Part shown: piece by piece, positions 15,401 through 28,959 of the stretch | How positions within the stretch are numbered: the first letter of the stretch is position 1 | Layout of the letters: every line of letters starts with the position of its first letter | DNA from: Archegozetes longisetosus | Taxonomy: Eukaryota > Arthropoda > Arachnida > Sarcoptiformes > Trhypochthoniidae | Length of the DNA: 64,000 bases | Reading direction: 5' to 3' | Assembly (NCBI GenBank): GCA_018873245.2 | Contig: JAEMBT020000007.1 | Coordinates: forward strand, 11,677,129 to 11,741,128 | Notes under the pieces: generated by a model | What the model saw: the letters and a program-made list of their open reading frames with translations, nothing else | Database searches by the model: none | Told to the model about the DNA's origin: nothing | Position numbers and translations under genes: made by a program

Positions 15401-18400
15401 TAAAGAAGTTAAAACATCAAAATCAGACAAAGACAGAGATAAAGACAGAGATAAAGATAAAGATAAAGATAAAGATAAAGATAAGCAGAAAAAGGATAAA
15501 TCTGTTTCGAAAGATAAATCAAAAGACTCAAAACTGAAAGCATCAGAAATAAAGATGTTGCTGTCGATTCCGGATACGGAGGAACCAATTTATTTCTCAA
15601 TGTATGACAAAGTGAAGGCACGTTCGAGCGCTAATCAGAATTTGAAAGTAGCTAAAGATCTGGAATGTGTTCGTCAAAAGTTTAGTCAGTTGAAGGATAA
15701 GCGACAACATAAAAATTATGACGATAAAAATAAGACCAGCCAAGACACCGACTCCGACTCTGATGACAGTTTGCGCAACAGAATTATGAATAAGCAAAAG
15801 AAATCTAATCTGCCGAAAAAGCGCAAGATTATCATTGAGACCTCGTCGGATTCATCGTCTGACGAGGAAGAGGTTACGACTAGTAAAAAGAACAAAAAAC
15901 TTGCTTCAATTGCTAACGATTCAGACTCGGATTCCGATTTGGAAAAATTGATCTCAAAACCAAACAAAAAGCAAAACAAAGAACCAATTTATAGCAGTGA
16001 TTCGTCAATGGAGGATTTGTTGGCTATAAGTTCTCCAAGAATGACAAGTAGTGGCAGTTGTAGTAAAGCGTTGAAGGGCATCAAATCTAAACACGAAGAC
16101 GAGTCGAGCGATGATGAAGTGCCGCAGAAACAGATTAAAAAGAAGAAAGAGCTTAAGAAAAAAGTGAAGAAAGAGAAAGATAAGCCCAAAATTGAGTCAA
16201 CGAAAGAAAATGCAAAAGAGACGAAAGAAACGAAAGAGACGAAAGAGACGAAAGAGACGAAAGAGACGAAAGAGACGAAAGAAGCGAAAGAAGCGAAAGA
16301 AGCGAAAGAAGCGAAAGAAGCGAAAGAAACGAAAGAAACGAAAATGGATAAAAGTGACAATAAGCCAAAAATAGTGAATGATAAGACTCAGGAGCAAAAA
16401 GTTAAGAAAAATAAATTACCACGAGAAAAGGATAAAGAAAGGAAACGAAAAGAAAGCAGTGGTGATGATAATAATGAGGATTCAAAACAGAAAATCGCTA
16501 AAAGAAAGAAAAAGAAGGCCAAAACTTCTAAACTTAAAGACAAAAGACATTCATCTTCTAATAGAGATAAAAGTAGTGACGATAAGAATATGAAACACAG
16601 TGATAGTTCTTGCAAACAAGAAATCGCTACATCAGACCACGATATGAGATCATCGGGAATGTCAGATCTAGAGGAATGCCTTAAACGATCATATCCTGAT
16701 GTCAAGTCTGATGAATCGGACAGTGAAACGAGAACTCATGTGATTAAATGCTATAATAAAGATCACAATAAAGAACAGGCCAGAGGTGTAGTCAGTCATA
16801 CAGAATGGGAAAAGTCGGAAACGACTAAACCGAATGAAAAATCAATCGGTAATAGCAGTAATAATAATAACAATAAAGTTTTAAGCAAAACGAGCCAATG
16901 TTTACCTAAGATGGACAAAACGGACAAAATAGACAATAGAGGCAATAAATCGCCTAAAAAATTGACCAAAGAATCAGTCATTCAGAAAGAATCGGAAATT
17001 ACCAAAAAGAAGGAAAACAAATCAGTGAAAGATGACAAAGTGGTTAAAGAAGAAATAAAGAAGAAAAAGATGAAAAAACAGTTGAAAAGTAAAGATAGAG
17101 ACAAAGATAGAAAAGAGGATAAAGACAAAATCCATGAAAAAACAAAAGATAAAGAAAAGGATAAGGAGAAAGACAAAGATAAAGATAAAGACAAAGATAA
17201 GGATAAAGATAAGGATAAGGATAAGGATAAGGATAAGGATAAAGATAAGGATAAAGATAAGGATAAAGATAAGGATAAGGATAAGGATAAGGATAAGGAT
17301 AAAGACAAAGATAAAGAAATAGTAAAAGAGAAAGAAAAAGAGAAGGAGAAAGAAAAGGAAAAAGAGAAGGAAAAAGAAAAAGACAAAGAGAAAGACAAAG
17401 ATAAAGAAAAGGATAGAGACAAAGACAAAGACAAAGATAAAGACAAAAAGATCAAATTAAGAGAAGATCCCTTGAAAGTGAAATCTCCTTCGCCTCGACC
17501 GAAAACCCCAGAGCTATTGAAAAGTTGTCCATCTTACAATGACATTATTTGTCATAGAGATAATGACAGTTCTTCATCTGATAGTAAAGTAGATGAAGAT
17601 ATACTAAAGAATGCTCGAAGGCTTGAGGAATGTATGATGGCAAGAGAAAATTCGGACGATTCGAACAGTTCGAACGATGACCTGATCCTATCGTCAACAA
17701 GTCAGCCAAAACCCATTCCAATCGCTAATCTCATTAAACCGTCAAAAGATGAAAAATTACAACAACAGCGCAGATACGAAGAAGAAGCCGCCATACAATC
17801 ACTAAGACTTCAGAAGGAATTAATGGAAACTTGCGACCTGAAAGAGATAAAACGTCCGTTTGACCAATTGATGAGTGACGTGGCTTCACTCAAATCAAAC
17901 ACTGATGTGCCTCACACTGAAAACAAACCAATAATTGATGAAACCATATTCGCTATAAATAGTGTTACTGATAAAGACGTGTTTTTAGACGCCGAATCTG
18001 ATGTTAAGATTGATGAGAATAAAGAAAGCGAATTAGACGACCAAAGGAAGATGGAAGACGATTTGGCGGTTGCGGCTCTATTGCAGGACATGAACGATCC
18101 GGTCATCAAAGATAATGATGAAGAACAGGAAGAGTACGTAGCTGCACCTCAGGAACAGATCGATGAAATCAGTTACATGGGAATGCTTGGGGACGAAGAG
18201 CCACCGCTACAGATCGCTGAAAGCCCGTCAGAGCCACTAAGCGATGAAACAGCATTGAAATCGATTACTGAAGAAATAAATGAAAAGATTTCATCAAATA
18301 ATAGAGAAGAGTCCGACGAAGAAATTTGTAAAAATGATGAGAATGAGGTCAAACTCGAAGCCGTTGTTCCGACTATTGTCGATGAAGTCAAGAAAGACTC

Positions 18401-21400
18401 AAATGAATGGCATTCAGAAGTTATGGATACGAGTTCAGCCACTACGGAAATTAAGTCGGAAGAAAATATAATTGAATCTCCTGAACCTAAACCTCAAGAA
18501 ATTAAAGTTTTGGATGAAAAATCAGAGACCATTCAAATCATTCCAAAAGAAGAGACACAAACAAAAGAAATTGAGAACAATTCTGAGCCAATCGATAATA
18601 AGGAGACATTAGTAGACAACACTTCTTCTGATTCTTCTAGCGATAAAGTTGATGAAAAGACTAAAGAACTAGAAAACGATAGAGAAAGTTTGTTATCTCC
18701 TTTGCCAACACTATTGCCATCTTCGGCCGATACTGTTCCTGAAGACAAGCGTGATAGTTGTAGTGATGGCGGAGTTTCTGATAAAACAGAAATATTCGAA
18801 GAAGACGTGGATAATGAGCAACATGCTGAAGAAACTAAGGAAACTCTTTTAACGCCTCCATCAGTTGAAGTCTCGTCGAATGCACCAACAGCTGAAACTA
18901 AATTGACCCCAACTGACGAAAGTCGTGATGAAAGCGAATCCGATGATAAGAAAACATGCGAAAGACCACGACGTGGGCGAAGAGCTAAAACGAGAAAATA
19001 CTCAGAATCATCGCTACAATTGCCACGATATGAAACGGGATGCGTCACAACTATTACTGCCAATCCTTCTGCTACTGTTTCTGCACCGCCTGTCGTGCTA
19101 CCAGTCACTCCTAAGAGAGGACCGAAACCCGCTGTCGAACGAACCCGACGTTCAGGTCGAACGTCTGGTATGGAATCTGCTACTGATGAGCACACGAATG
19201 ATAATGAGCTCTCAGGAGATGAGCAACATTTGAAAATTGATGAACAACAACACGATGAAGAACCAAAGAAGATCAACAAAAGAGGCAGAAAGAAGAAGGT
19301 TTCGGGAACTTTCAATAGTGCAGACATCGTTAAGTCAATTGAAGAGACGCAAAAGAAGGAACGCATCTTGTTGTCATTGACTGTACCAACAGAAAAGAAT
19401 GTATCGGATGTGAGGAAAACAAACAGTCCTTACGATGTGTTTGAGTTCAGAGACTCTGACGAAGAGGACGCGCCACAGCTGCCACTCGAGCCCATTCATA
19501 ATAAGAGTGCTGAAATGACTAAACAGCAAGCAACTGCTCATTCTGTGCCTGAAAATACTGAAACCAGTAATAAGAAACACATAGAAGAGACCCAAGTTAT
19601 CAAGGTTGCAGACCACCATCAGGACCAGACCAGTAAAGAATATGTGAGTGAAGTGTCACAACACGGAAAACTGTCGATCACTATAAGACTTCACTCAAAG
19701 GATGGTCAAGATGGCAACGCTACAGGGACTGCTGAAGTGGTCAAGACCTCAAAAGCAGTCTTTTCTGAAGAAGACACGAAAGCACCTAAGGCTGAAACAA
19801 CAGCTGATTCTCACGCTAATAAGGGTTTAAGAAAATCAGCGCGACTTATGTCACAAGTGCCAAAAACAACTATTGACGAAACCATTGAAGACGTTATTAA
19901 AGGCACGCTTAAGGATGAAAATAAATCTAAGCGGATAACGAGATCGAGTCGAAAGAGTGAAGAAAGTATTGAATTGGATGACGAACACAACGATGGTATG
20001 CTTGAATCCATTATTTTTGTTTCTATTAATTTTATCATTTAACGAATATTTTGCACAAATATCTGGGAAAAAATTAAATTTTAATATTGATTACAAACTG
20101 AAAGTCAGTCAAAATCAATATTTCTGATGACACTTTGACTGAAATTATTTTTGTTTCTAACTTTAAATATATTGATTAAAAGCCAGCTTTTTGCGAGCCA
20201 TTGATGGAAATACACGTTAACTTACTGTGATACATTTTACGTGGTATTGTAACTATATGTAGCTTAAAGAACTTATACTACTGAAAATGCTTCACTCTCT
20301 TCAATATCTACTGCAAATTTTTTATTCAATTAACTTAGCGTTTAGCTTAAGATTATTTTCACCATTCACTTAATAGAAGTTGAATTGTGTTGTTTAGAAA
20401 CTTGATCTTAGTTCTAACTCAATTTTCTATTTACTCGGAGAGCATGAGTAACAAAACTCATCACTAAATTCAGTTTAATTTATTGAATATTTGATGAAAT
20501 GATGTTACGAACATCTTTCAAAACTGAAGCCAAATTGAACTGAAGTAGATAAAAGTAGAATTTTTTAGATTTAATATAGGAAATTGCATCTCTGATTGTT
20601 TGACAATACTTATCAAAACTTAAATTCGATTTGAATTTTAGATTTAATAAAAGCAACTTTTTCTGTAAATATTGATCAAATTTTCATTATTATTCTTGTT
20701 TATGTCCGTCAATGATAGAATCGAAAAATCCGTTGCGTTCTTATCGTATTACAAGATCATCAACTCGTGGCTCGATCACAGCTGAAAACGAGACCAGTAA
20801 TGATAATCCATGCTCTCAAACACAACCAGAACCACACGAGGCCAACGTTCAGCGCAGACCAGTGCCTGTTTTGAAAGTAGAATTACCTAAGATAGGGTTA
20901 ACACCAAAATCGGGCGAAGCCAGTAAAAAGAACGACAATGAATCAGCTCAGCCTAATAATACAAGCAGCAGTGCCGCAACTACTGCTAATAATAAAGAAA
21001 AAGATGAAAATGAAGGCGAAGATGTTCTATTAGATCCAGTCACTGGTCTATTAGAACCAGTGAAGAAAGCTTTCGAACACACGGCTGTTATTCAGGGAAC
21101 GAAACCAATCGCTGTGACAACAACTGCAGTACCAGTTTCTACATCAGTACCATCGACACCAATTTTCACGACAGCGACAGCAACAGTAACAACAACAATG
21201 TCTACGAGTGTTATAACGACTCCATCTGTTATTACGTCAACGTGTATTCAAGATATTCCAAATATATCTGAACGAATACATCACTCGACAACAGCTTTGA
21301 AATTGAAAACTGGAAAGGGATTTAACTTAGAAGAAAAGCCAGTTGTAGTAATTCATGATACCACCGCAACAACAACAACAACAACAACAGCTACAACAAT

Positions 21401-24207
21401 TCCAACAGTTCAGGTGAAACCAGTTGAGAGTGTATCACAACCGACACCAACTATTACCTCAACTGCAAGTGCTCCAATTCAATCACAGCCGATTACAATA
21501 ACACCGAAATACCCGCCACCAGTCGGACAACCACTCGTTCCAATAGCGCAACCAATGCCCAGTCAGTGGCCACAGAATTTGATGGCTAGTGCTCAAGTGA
21601 GTCAATCGTCACCACAGCCAACCATACAGTCACATACTACTGTCCGTCAGTTCCCGACACAAGCTCATTCAGCTGTAACTACTCTGCCATCTCAAACACA
21701 ACACAGACCCCAACCATCAATTCAAACATATACTGAATCGAAACCTCAGCCGAAAGTTGAGCCAATAGTAGTGACACCACAGCCGCAGCCACCACCGGCT
21801 CACTCGAAGGTGGCAATCGAAACGAAAGCACCTCCAAGTATGCCAACTAGCGTTGTGACCAGTCACTCATCTGAACAACTAATCTCTCCTCCGGTTCACC
21901 CGAAACATGATTCTAGAAGTACACCAAACAGTAACAAGCCTTCATCAAAGTTTACTTCAGGCTTACAAATAGCAGGCTATCCGTCACCAGCACAAGAGGC
22001 AACGGCACACATCTCAGTGACACCTAACTTGCAAGCATCTGCTGGAAGTGGAGTTATTGCTGAGCTGTTGCAAAATCAACACTTACAACAACTACAACAG
22101 CACCAAAAAGAATATCTGGCAAGCATTCAGTCTCAACAACAACAGCAGCAACAACAACAACAACAACAACAACAACAGCAGCAGCAACAGCAACATTCGA
22201 GTGCAAGATCTGGAACTCCAGCTTCTATCCACGAATCACAATCAGTGAGAAATTCTAATCTGACACCACCAGGAACTCCGACGCCACAGAACCCATTACT
22301 ACCACCACACATGGCAAGTTTACATTTGCGACCTCCGGGTCAACCACAGATCATAGTTCCGCCACACTTAGGAATGCATCCAAATGAGTTGACTGCACTC
22401 GAACACATGAGACAACAGATGATGTATATGCATAGTCCTCATTATTCTTCACTTCCCGCCGATCTGAGAGCTCGTCAAGAGGCTCAAGGATTAGTTCGGG
22501 CCGCTATGAATCTTCCGCCCAGATTTGTTTACCCTACTGCCGGTTTCCAAATGCCATTAGCTCCCGAGTCTAAATCACAAGAAATTAGTGTGAGTAAAGA
22601 TCAAAGATTACAAGAAGAGCGTCCGAGAGAAAGAAGTTCGAGCAAATCAAAAGAATCTGGTCGTGAATCAGTCGGAAGAATATCACAACAAGAAGAAGTC
22701 GAATTAAAAGCATCGATTCAAAGACAAGCTGAGGCAGAGCTTAAACGACAAGCAGATGCCCACGTGTTAACATCAATGCAACCGCCGCCTTTAGCACCAC
22801 TCAGGATACCTACAATGCCATATTCGCCTGCAATCCGTCAATTCGCTCCTCATCCTCATCTACTTTCTCCTCATGAAAGATATACAGATTCGCCCGCAAT
22901 AGCTCACGCATATGGTCCTGGAAGAGTCCCGGCGTCGCATTCACTGCCACCACAACTGAGAACCGAGGAACTTAAACAACAAGAATCAATGAGAAGGTCA
23001 CCGATTGTTAAAGTGGATGAAAGGAAATATCAGAATCCATCTGACTTTAGTTCAATGCATAGGCAACAACTGCCATCGCCATCACCTCAGTATATGGAGG
23101 CTCGTCAAATGCAACCGCCGGCTCACTCCCCCGGAGCCATATCTTACCGCAAAGAAACGACACGGTCTCCAATGCCTCCACCTAATGATGCAGAAATGCT
23201 GAGAAAACAAATGGGAGCTCAATATCCGTCGAAAGAGATGACGGCATCTCCGGGACCATTAGCTCTGAACATGACTCAAGCGATGCCTCAGTCGCACTTA
23301 CAATTAACTCACAGTCAGAGCCATTTACCAAACGAGGGACTGTTACGACGCTCAGGAATGCATCAAATTCCCCAAATGGGTTCAGAGCCACCGGTGCATG
23401 GACCGCCACCCGCTCACGCTATATCACAGCCACCATTACATCAATTACCGCAAACACCACAACATGCGAGTCAAGTTCCGCCACACGGAGACGCACTTCT
23501 CCTGCAAAGATATCCTGTTATGTGGCAGGGATTGCTCGCTCTGAAGAACGATCAGGCAGCCGTTCAAATGCATTACGTTTCCGGTAATTCTCGTATTGCT
23601 CACAGCTCTTTACCACCAATTACAGAAGGAGGAGTTTCACCGCTCAGAATTGCTCAGAGAATGAGATTAGAACAGGCACAACTGCAAGGATTAGCGAGGA
23701 AAATACAAGTAAGACCTTTTCGGACCATCTAATCCATTGCACTTCTCTGTTTGTTTTCTTAATTATACAAATCAATTACTATATCATTGTTTTATTTACT
23801 TAACAGTCAATTGACGAGCACTGCATTCTGTTAGCGCTGCCGTGCGGTAGAGACCATATGGACGTCTTGCAACAATCAAATAATCTGCGAAATGGTTTTA
23901 TCACATATTTGCAGAGTAAACAAGCAGCCGGTATTGTCAACACGAGCGCTCCAGGATCTCAACAAGTAATACATTTCTCAAACACTTATCAAAACTAAAG
24001 CTAAAATTATATTTAATTAATAAAGATTAAGTTCTTAGTTTATTCAATCTAATAATTGATTTATTTTATTTTTTAAAGGCTGCATACGTAATTCACATAT
24101 TCCCAACGTGTGAATTTTCTCATGAAAACTTAGTGCGAATAGCGCCCGATTTGTTGCACAGTCTTCAAGGAATATCGCATCTTCTCGTCGTAATCGCAAC
24201 TGTATAA
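9443..24207 (+). CDS. spen: Split ends / SHARP-type transcriptional repressor (5' end missing)
   Basis: Spen proteins bind RNA through N-terminal RRMs and recruit SMRT/NCoR-type corepressors through a C-terminal SPOC domain in the nucleus. Exons: 9443-9643, 9744-10133, 10322-10563, 10657-10805, 10901-11101, 11229-19995, 20719-23708, 23807-23965, 24079-24207. All junctions are GT-AG and phases agree, giving about 4408 visible residues. Order: Arg/Ser-rich linker; RRMs at about 265-340 (ICVKNLP), 366-445 (TLFVGNL) and 447-525 (VWIHGI), matching Spen RRM2-4; a long charged low-complexity region with Lys-Asp/Lys-Glu runs (about 1710-2470); a Pro/Gln-rich part with Gln20 (about 3789-3808); SPOC at about 4240-4408, with the conserved LLALPCGRDHMDVLQ stretch and GFITYLQ. 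RRM1 and the start codon are not seen. The size and SPOC-at-terminus layout match Drosophila Spen and vertebrate SHARP. Identity is secure; only the 5' end is uncertain. Confidence 0.95.
15437..15485 (+). repeat. In-frame (GATAAA)n Lys-Asp repeat in Spen
   Basis: A short run of GATAAA/GACAGA hexamers encodes alternating Lys and Asp inside the giant Spen exon. It is a smaller sister of the longer tract near 17150-17450. Confidence 0.85.
16213..16345 (+). repeat. In-frame 9-bp repeat coding Lys-Glu-Thr / Lys-Glu-Ala
   Basis: About fourteen copies of a 9-mer of the form AAAGAGACG or AAAGAAGCG encode KET units, then KEA units, then KET again. Blocks of identical units suggest expansion by slippage or unequal exchange. 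The frame stays open on both strands only because the period is a multiple of three. Confidence 0.9.
17149..17450 (+). repeat. Long hexanucleotide repeat coding Lys-Asp / Lys-Glu
   Basis: Roughly 300 bp of GATAAG/GATAAA/GACAAA hexamers, with a central GAGAAA/GAAAAG block, code for a highly charged alternating Lys-Asp and Lys-Glu stretch at about residues 2370-2470 of the visible Spen protein. Synonymous A/G alternation shows the tract is not freshly uniform. It would form a charged, helical or disordered segment. Confidence 0.92.
22134..22193 (+). repeat. In-frame CAA/CAG repeat, Gln20 in Spen
   Basis: Twenty consecutive CAA or CAG codons, mostly CAA, encode polyglutamine in the Pro/Gln-rich part of Spen, about 430 residues before the SPOC domain. 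It is likely length-polymorphic. Confidence 0.95.
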
Positions 24208-27168
24208 CGTTTAAAAAAATCTGTCACAACTCAAACTGCTTGGACTTTAACTGGTAAAAACTGACAAAAACTAGACTAATTTATAATTGTTTCGAAGACA
24301 CTGCCATTTTCTGGGAATTATTCATTTCATTTGAAATCATGTTTAACATTTGATTCAACTCATCAATTGATCGATTCATTAAATGATGACACCTCACCTC
24401 ACCTCATCTCATCTCATCCCATCTCATTTCATCTCACGTAAACATTAATCATTTAATCATAAATTGTTATTTCAATCCGATGTATAAATACTATTGATTT
24501 GCTGCTGCTCTCGATTACTGACACAAACTAATGATCGAAAATATGATGTATAGAAAAAAAAAGAGAACACATCTGAATGAATACATGATTAAAATATATT
24601 ATAAGTATAAAAATATATAAATATATGTAATTTTGTGATTATATTTGCGAAAAATGTTATTTGGCTGTAAAACCTATTATAATATTGCGTTGTTCTCTAT
24701 TTTATGTTAAATAGTGATCTCTTCAGTCATTTTCTGTTTGTTTTGTTGAACAAAAAATTCATTAAAACCATTTAAGAGAAAAGAAATGATTGTAAATATA
24801 AACTACACTTTGACCAAACAACACACACATTGATTTGCGGACACCTGAAACACATCCAACACACCACCAATTATTAAGCTTATAGTGAGATATAATAAAC
24901 ACAAAACTATTTGATTGTAGTGAAAGCGATTAATCAGTGTACAGATCAATGCAGTCACCATTAAGACTAACTATATTTTCACTTCTAATGTCCACTTATT
25001 TTATTGGGTATTAACTGATGGGCAAAGTCGGTAGTAAAGCAAATGTAACATTTCAAACGGCAACAAGTTATTCAATTGTAATTCATTCTAATGTAAATCA
25101 GGGCTTATTATCGTACGGACTCGATTACAATTATATGTAAGACCAGAAGAGAGAGACTAAACCTGAAACATTTATCATGTTTTATCAGTTGTTTTTCGCT
25201 TAGACGATCAGATCAGATGCAAAAATGAATAAACGCACACCTTTTCATTTTTCTGTCGTTTCTTTTCTTTTTGATAAAAGAGAAACTCGGATAAAAAAAT
25301 AGTACAACTACTGCTGTAAAATATCATATTTTGTACATATATTTGTTTCTCTCCTCTTTTTCAACTAAAACATCTGTCAGTAGTTTTTCTTTAACTCAGC
25401 TCTATCTGTATATTAATCTACTACTTGTTCATTAATATTATTATAACTTCTTATTGGGTCAACTTTTTGTTGTATTTTTGCATTATTTTGTTGCCATGTT
25501 CTGTGGGCTCAGTCGAAAAGATGTTCACTTTACAACACTATAACAATATCTGAACTGAAACAAAACATCAATTAATTAACTCTCGCTGTACACTAAATCT
25601 ATTAAAACTTACAGTATTTCGTTGCGAACTAAACTCTAAACTGAATTGTTTGTCAGTACGAACAGAATAACACATAAAATACTGTTTGGGTATATATAAG
25701 AAAAATACACAATTATATTGTTCTTTAATTCTGTTGTTATATAAATATAATTATTGAATATAAAGAATGACCGGTTTTTAGATGTAATATACGTTTTATT
25801 GTATCAAAATTATTGAAATGATTAGAAGAGAGTAATTGAGTTATGAACAGAGAAATACCAATTGTATCATATATATCATTATTAATAATATGTGTTTTGA
25901 CACATTTGCTCAAATTATCAAATCATAAAATAGTAATTCATTTATATATATATTAATTGATTGACGAGAGAAACCAATGCGAGAAATAGTTAATAGAATT
26001 TGATTTTCACTTTGTTTTCAATTGTGATTATGTCGTTATTATAACTAAAGTTATTTGAGATATACTGAAAGTTTTAAAGATATAAGTTTCAGAGTAAGTC
26101 ATTTCATAAGTTTCGATGAAAATATTGCATTAAAACATTTTATGAAGTTTTAGCCAAACACCATATTTTTGATGTGCAAATTCGATATTAACTACATTTT
26201 CTCAAATGTAAATTCAATTGTGTATTAATAATTGTAAGTTATTGTGTTTATAGCGCTCAGCTTCAAACAAATTTTTAAAAACTCAACTTTCTATTAGTTT
26301 CGCAAATCTTTTCAATATATCTTTCTTTTGTTTGATCTCATGTTCTCTGTTCTGCAAAAGATTGCAAAAAATAAATTCAATGATTTTCATCAGTACTCGT
26401 GTTGAGTTGTTTTCATTGCTTTTTCTTTAGTCTCAATCTAAATATGATTTTTCAAATTTTCAGCATTGAGTACATCACCTATTTAGAAATAATTGAGTGA
26501 CGCAAAATATATCGGATAAAAACCAACATTTCATTTGATATGACATCGAAATTTCAAATAATCTCAATTTGAGCTAACTAACCTTAGCCTTTTTGCTAAA
26601 TATAGAGAGTCTAACTAAACATAATTAAATTAATTTGATGGTGCCTGGAGCTTGATAGTCACACCAGAGATCTAGTTTAGCCCAAACTTAGTTTTGTCAT
26701 TGGTGATCGCACTCATAAAAAAGTTTCTAGTTGTAAGTCTTGGTTACATAAAAAAAAGTTATGGTCATTTCAGTTGAAATCCATCCTGCATATATCTGGT
26801 TGATCTAATTATCCCAACTTAGTTTAGAATTTCAACCAATCATTACACTATTATATAATTCGGCGAATTGAGTCGTGTTTTAAGCTTATAATTTTGTTTA
26901 AATTGTTAAATAAATTACTTTGACTAACTAGAGACTATATCCAGGTTTCAAAATAAGTAAAACACAATTTTATCAAAACTGATTGTATAAAAAACTTTAA
27001 AAATAAGATATAGTTTCTAAAGTTTAAACTACTTTTGGAACTGAAAAACTTTTGATTGAATGTTTCGACAAACGTCCGCTTCGATCGCGCCATTCGCTCG
27101 ACTGAATGCATGACTTCTGAATTAAGCAAAACATTTGATAAACATTTGAATGTTTTACTAAAACAAAA
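24208..27168. other. Spen 3' UTR and spacer before mRpL22
   Basis: No coding sequence seen. The left part is presumably the Spen 3' UTR. The first good AATAAA is at 24894-24899, with later AT-rich candidates. A pentanucleotide repeat sits near the start. The rest is AT-rich sequence in which I recognise nothing. Confidence 0.5.
24391..24435. repeat. CTCAC/CTCAT pentanucleotide repeat
   Basis: About nine tandem pentamers (CTCAC, then CTCAT, with CCCAT and TTCAT variants) lie in the presumed Spen 3' UTR. It is a simple microsatellite. Confidence 0.85.
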
Positions 27169-28202
27169 ATGAAATTAATATCAAATTTATTTCCATTAAT
27201 TCGTTTAACATCAACGCGGTTACCATCAAATTTATTAAAACCAATAACATTAAGTCGATGTCTGTCAATGAGTCCTAAATTACAGACGTATCAACACAAT
27301 AGCGAACAATTCAAACCATATCCCGAACCAAAGCGATGGCCTCAAAACAATTTAGTGGTTCATCTGCCTCAAGACAACAATGAAAAGCCTGTTACCAGGG
27401 TATCACTTGATTTCAATCTGTTTGAATCATTTCTATTAATTATAATTAAAATGTATTTTCAGTATTATTGTCACTATCGATCTAACATTAAGTATTCACC
27501 TAAGAAGATGTGGTTCATCGCAAGTTTGGTCTCTATTTTATGTCAATTTTAATTCAGCTTTAGCTCAGTTTTAATTTAATTTAATACGAATCGTTGAACA
27601 CTTTCATAATTGCATTTTACAAATATTGTCTCAATATTTGCTTATTGACATATATTAATTCTTAGTTAAATTGACTTACAATACTTTAAATTAAGTGTTA
27701 ATAACTATCTGATTACTCTCTGTTTTGGTCTTTATTCCATTAATTCTCTTCAGTTTCTATTATATTTTGCTTATTTGTGTTTATTTTCAATTTTTTGTCA
27801 TCTATCTAAAAACTAATAAGTTTTAATTGATTACAGATCAGAGGCATGTCTATTGACGAAGCGATTAAGCAGTTATCATTTGTGCCTAAAAAAGGCGCAC
27901 AAATTATAAAAGAAGTGTTGATTGAGGCACAAGAAATTGCAGTTCGAGAGCAAAACTTTGAATACAAGTCGAATATGTGGATCGGAGAGAGTTTTGCCAC
28001 TAAAGGTTATGTCGTAAAGGGCATCCGAAAACACGCCAGAATGAGATTCGGAGAAATTAGATATTTTCATAGCCATTATTTTGTAAGACTTGTTGAGGGC
28101 TCACCTCCGGCTGACTATTATGGCACTCAACGAACCGGTAATCAAAAATTGAAAGACTATATCGAAGGTTTGAGGTCGAGAAGAATTGATTATGGATTAT
28201 AG
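27169..28202 (+). CDS. mRpL22: Mitochondrial large-subunit ribosomal protein uL22m
   Basis: A structural protein of the mitochondrial ribosome's large subunit, of the L22 family that lines the peptide exit tunnel. Exons 27169-27399, 27463-27528 and 27837-28202 join in frame to give 220 residues. The N-terminal 35 residues are basic, Ser/Leu/Arg-rich and lack acids, as expected for a mitochondrial targeting peptide. The L22 domain follows, with NIKYSPKKMW, IRGMSIDEAIKQL, KKGAQIIKEVLIEAQ and the C-terminal HYFVRLVEG block typical of metazoan mRpL22. The start is the first ATG of the open frame, just after an AT-rich leader. The second donor (TTG/GTCTCT) is weak, but it is the one that restores the family sequence across the junction. 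An AATAAA lies at 28268-28273. Confidence 0.94.
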
Positions 28203-28267
28203 TAAAATTTGTCATTTTCTAGTTATTTATGTCTTATTTGTCAAATGTTTATCATTATTATTGGTTC

Positions 28268-28273
28268 AATAAA
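28268..28273 (+). terminator. Polyadenylation signal of mRpL22
   Basis: AATAAA 66 bases after the mRpL22 stop codon, in AT-rich 3' sequence. Confidence 0.6.
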
Positions 28274-28415
28274 AGACGAAATCATTCTCTTCAGTAAAAT
28301 TAAAATGAAATAATGACTTTAAAATTAGATTTTCTCTTCAAATGACTCAAATGAATTTAATTGACAGTAAATAGCTCGAAATAACTGTATCCATATTACA
28401 TCCGATCATAACACT

Positions 28416-28959
28416 TATTTAACCTTAAGAACAAACATACAATCTTAAGATTAAATAAAACCTTTATTTAAAGTTGAAATAAGACTATTACTAACTTTAA
28501 ATGATCTATTCTATAAAATTTGAAGGCTTTATAATGCTGATCGTTTAAAACTGATTTTTATACCAAATTTGAATATTCAGACGAACGAAACCACAATTGA
28601 TTCTTGAACTTTAATTAAGAAGTCCAAAGGATAAACTAGAATAGGGTCAAATGCAAAAAAATATCAGTCTTTAGTCTCTAAAACAAATATTAAAGAAAAA
28701 GGTAAATATAATATTGTTTGTAACTCGTTATCAAGCATAAATAACTGACATCATTCTGAATTGACTTCATAGCTGTAATAATCAGAAACATTATGAACCA
28801 TATCTCAGTTGTTTACTAGTAAAAACAACTTATTTGTCTTTACATGCAAAATTTAGAAAAAATTAGCTTCAAATAGTCATTTAAAGTTAACTCTGATTTT
28901 CAACTTTAAATAAAGGCCATATTTAGTCTTAAGAATATATCTATCCTTAAGATTAAATA
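28416..28959. mobile_element. Inverted-repeat element, probable non-autonomous DNA transposon (unclassified)
   Basis: The left arm, about 28416-28505, reappears as an imperfect reverse complement at about 28877-28959. Shared blocks include TATTTAA, CTTAAG, CTTTATTTAAAGTTGAAA and AACTTTAAATGA in the same order. The arms of 80-90 bp enclose about 370 bp with no open frame. This is the shape of a foldback or MITE-type element. I could not find a clean target-site duplication, so the exact ends and superfamily are open. Confidence 0.6.

Noticed and set aside
16982-17455. Minus-strand Leu-Ser repeat frame
   Set aside because: It is the reverse of the Lys-Asp/Lys-Glu repeat in Spen and only an effect of its 6-bp period.
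18533-19366. 277-residue minus-strand open frame opposite Spen
   Set aside because: It mirrors the Ser/Asp/Glu-rich Spen codons, has no domain and no splice or promoter context. The same holds for 13355-13978 and 14954-15430 on the minus strand.
24391-24435. Regular repeats considered as a possible CRISPR or telomeric array
   Set aside because: The units are 5 bp with no spacers, so this is a simple microsatellite. Nothing in the window resembles a CRISPR array.
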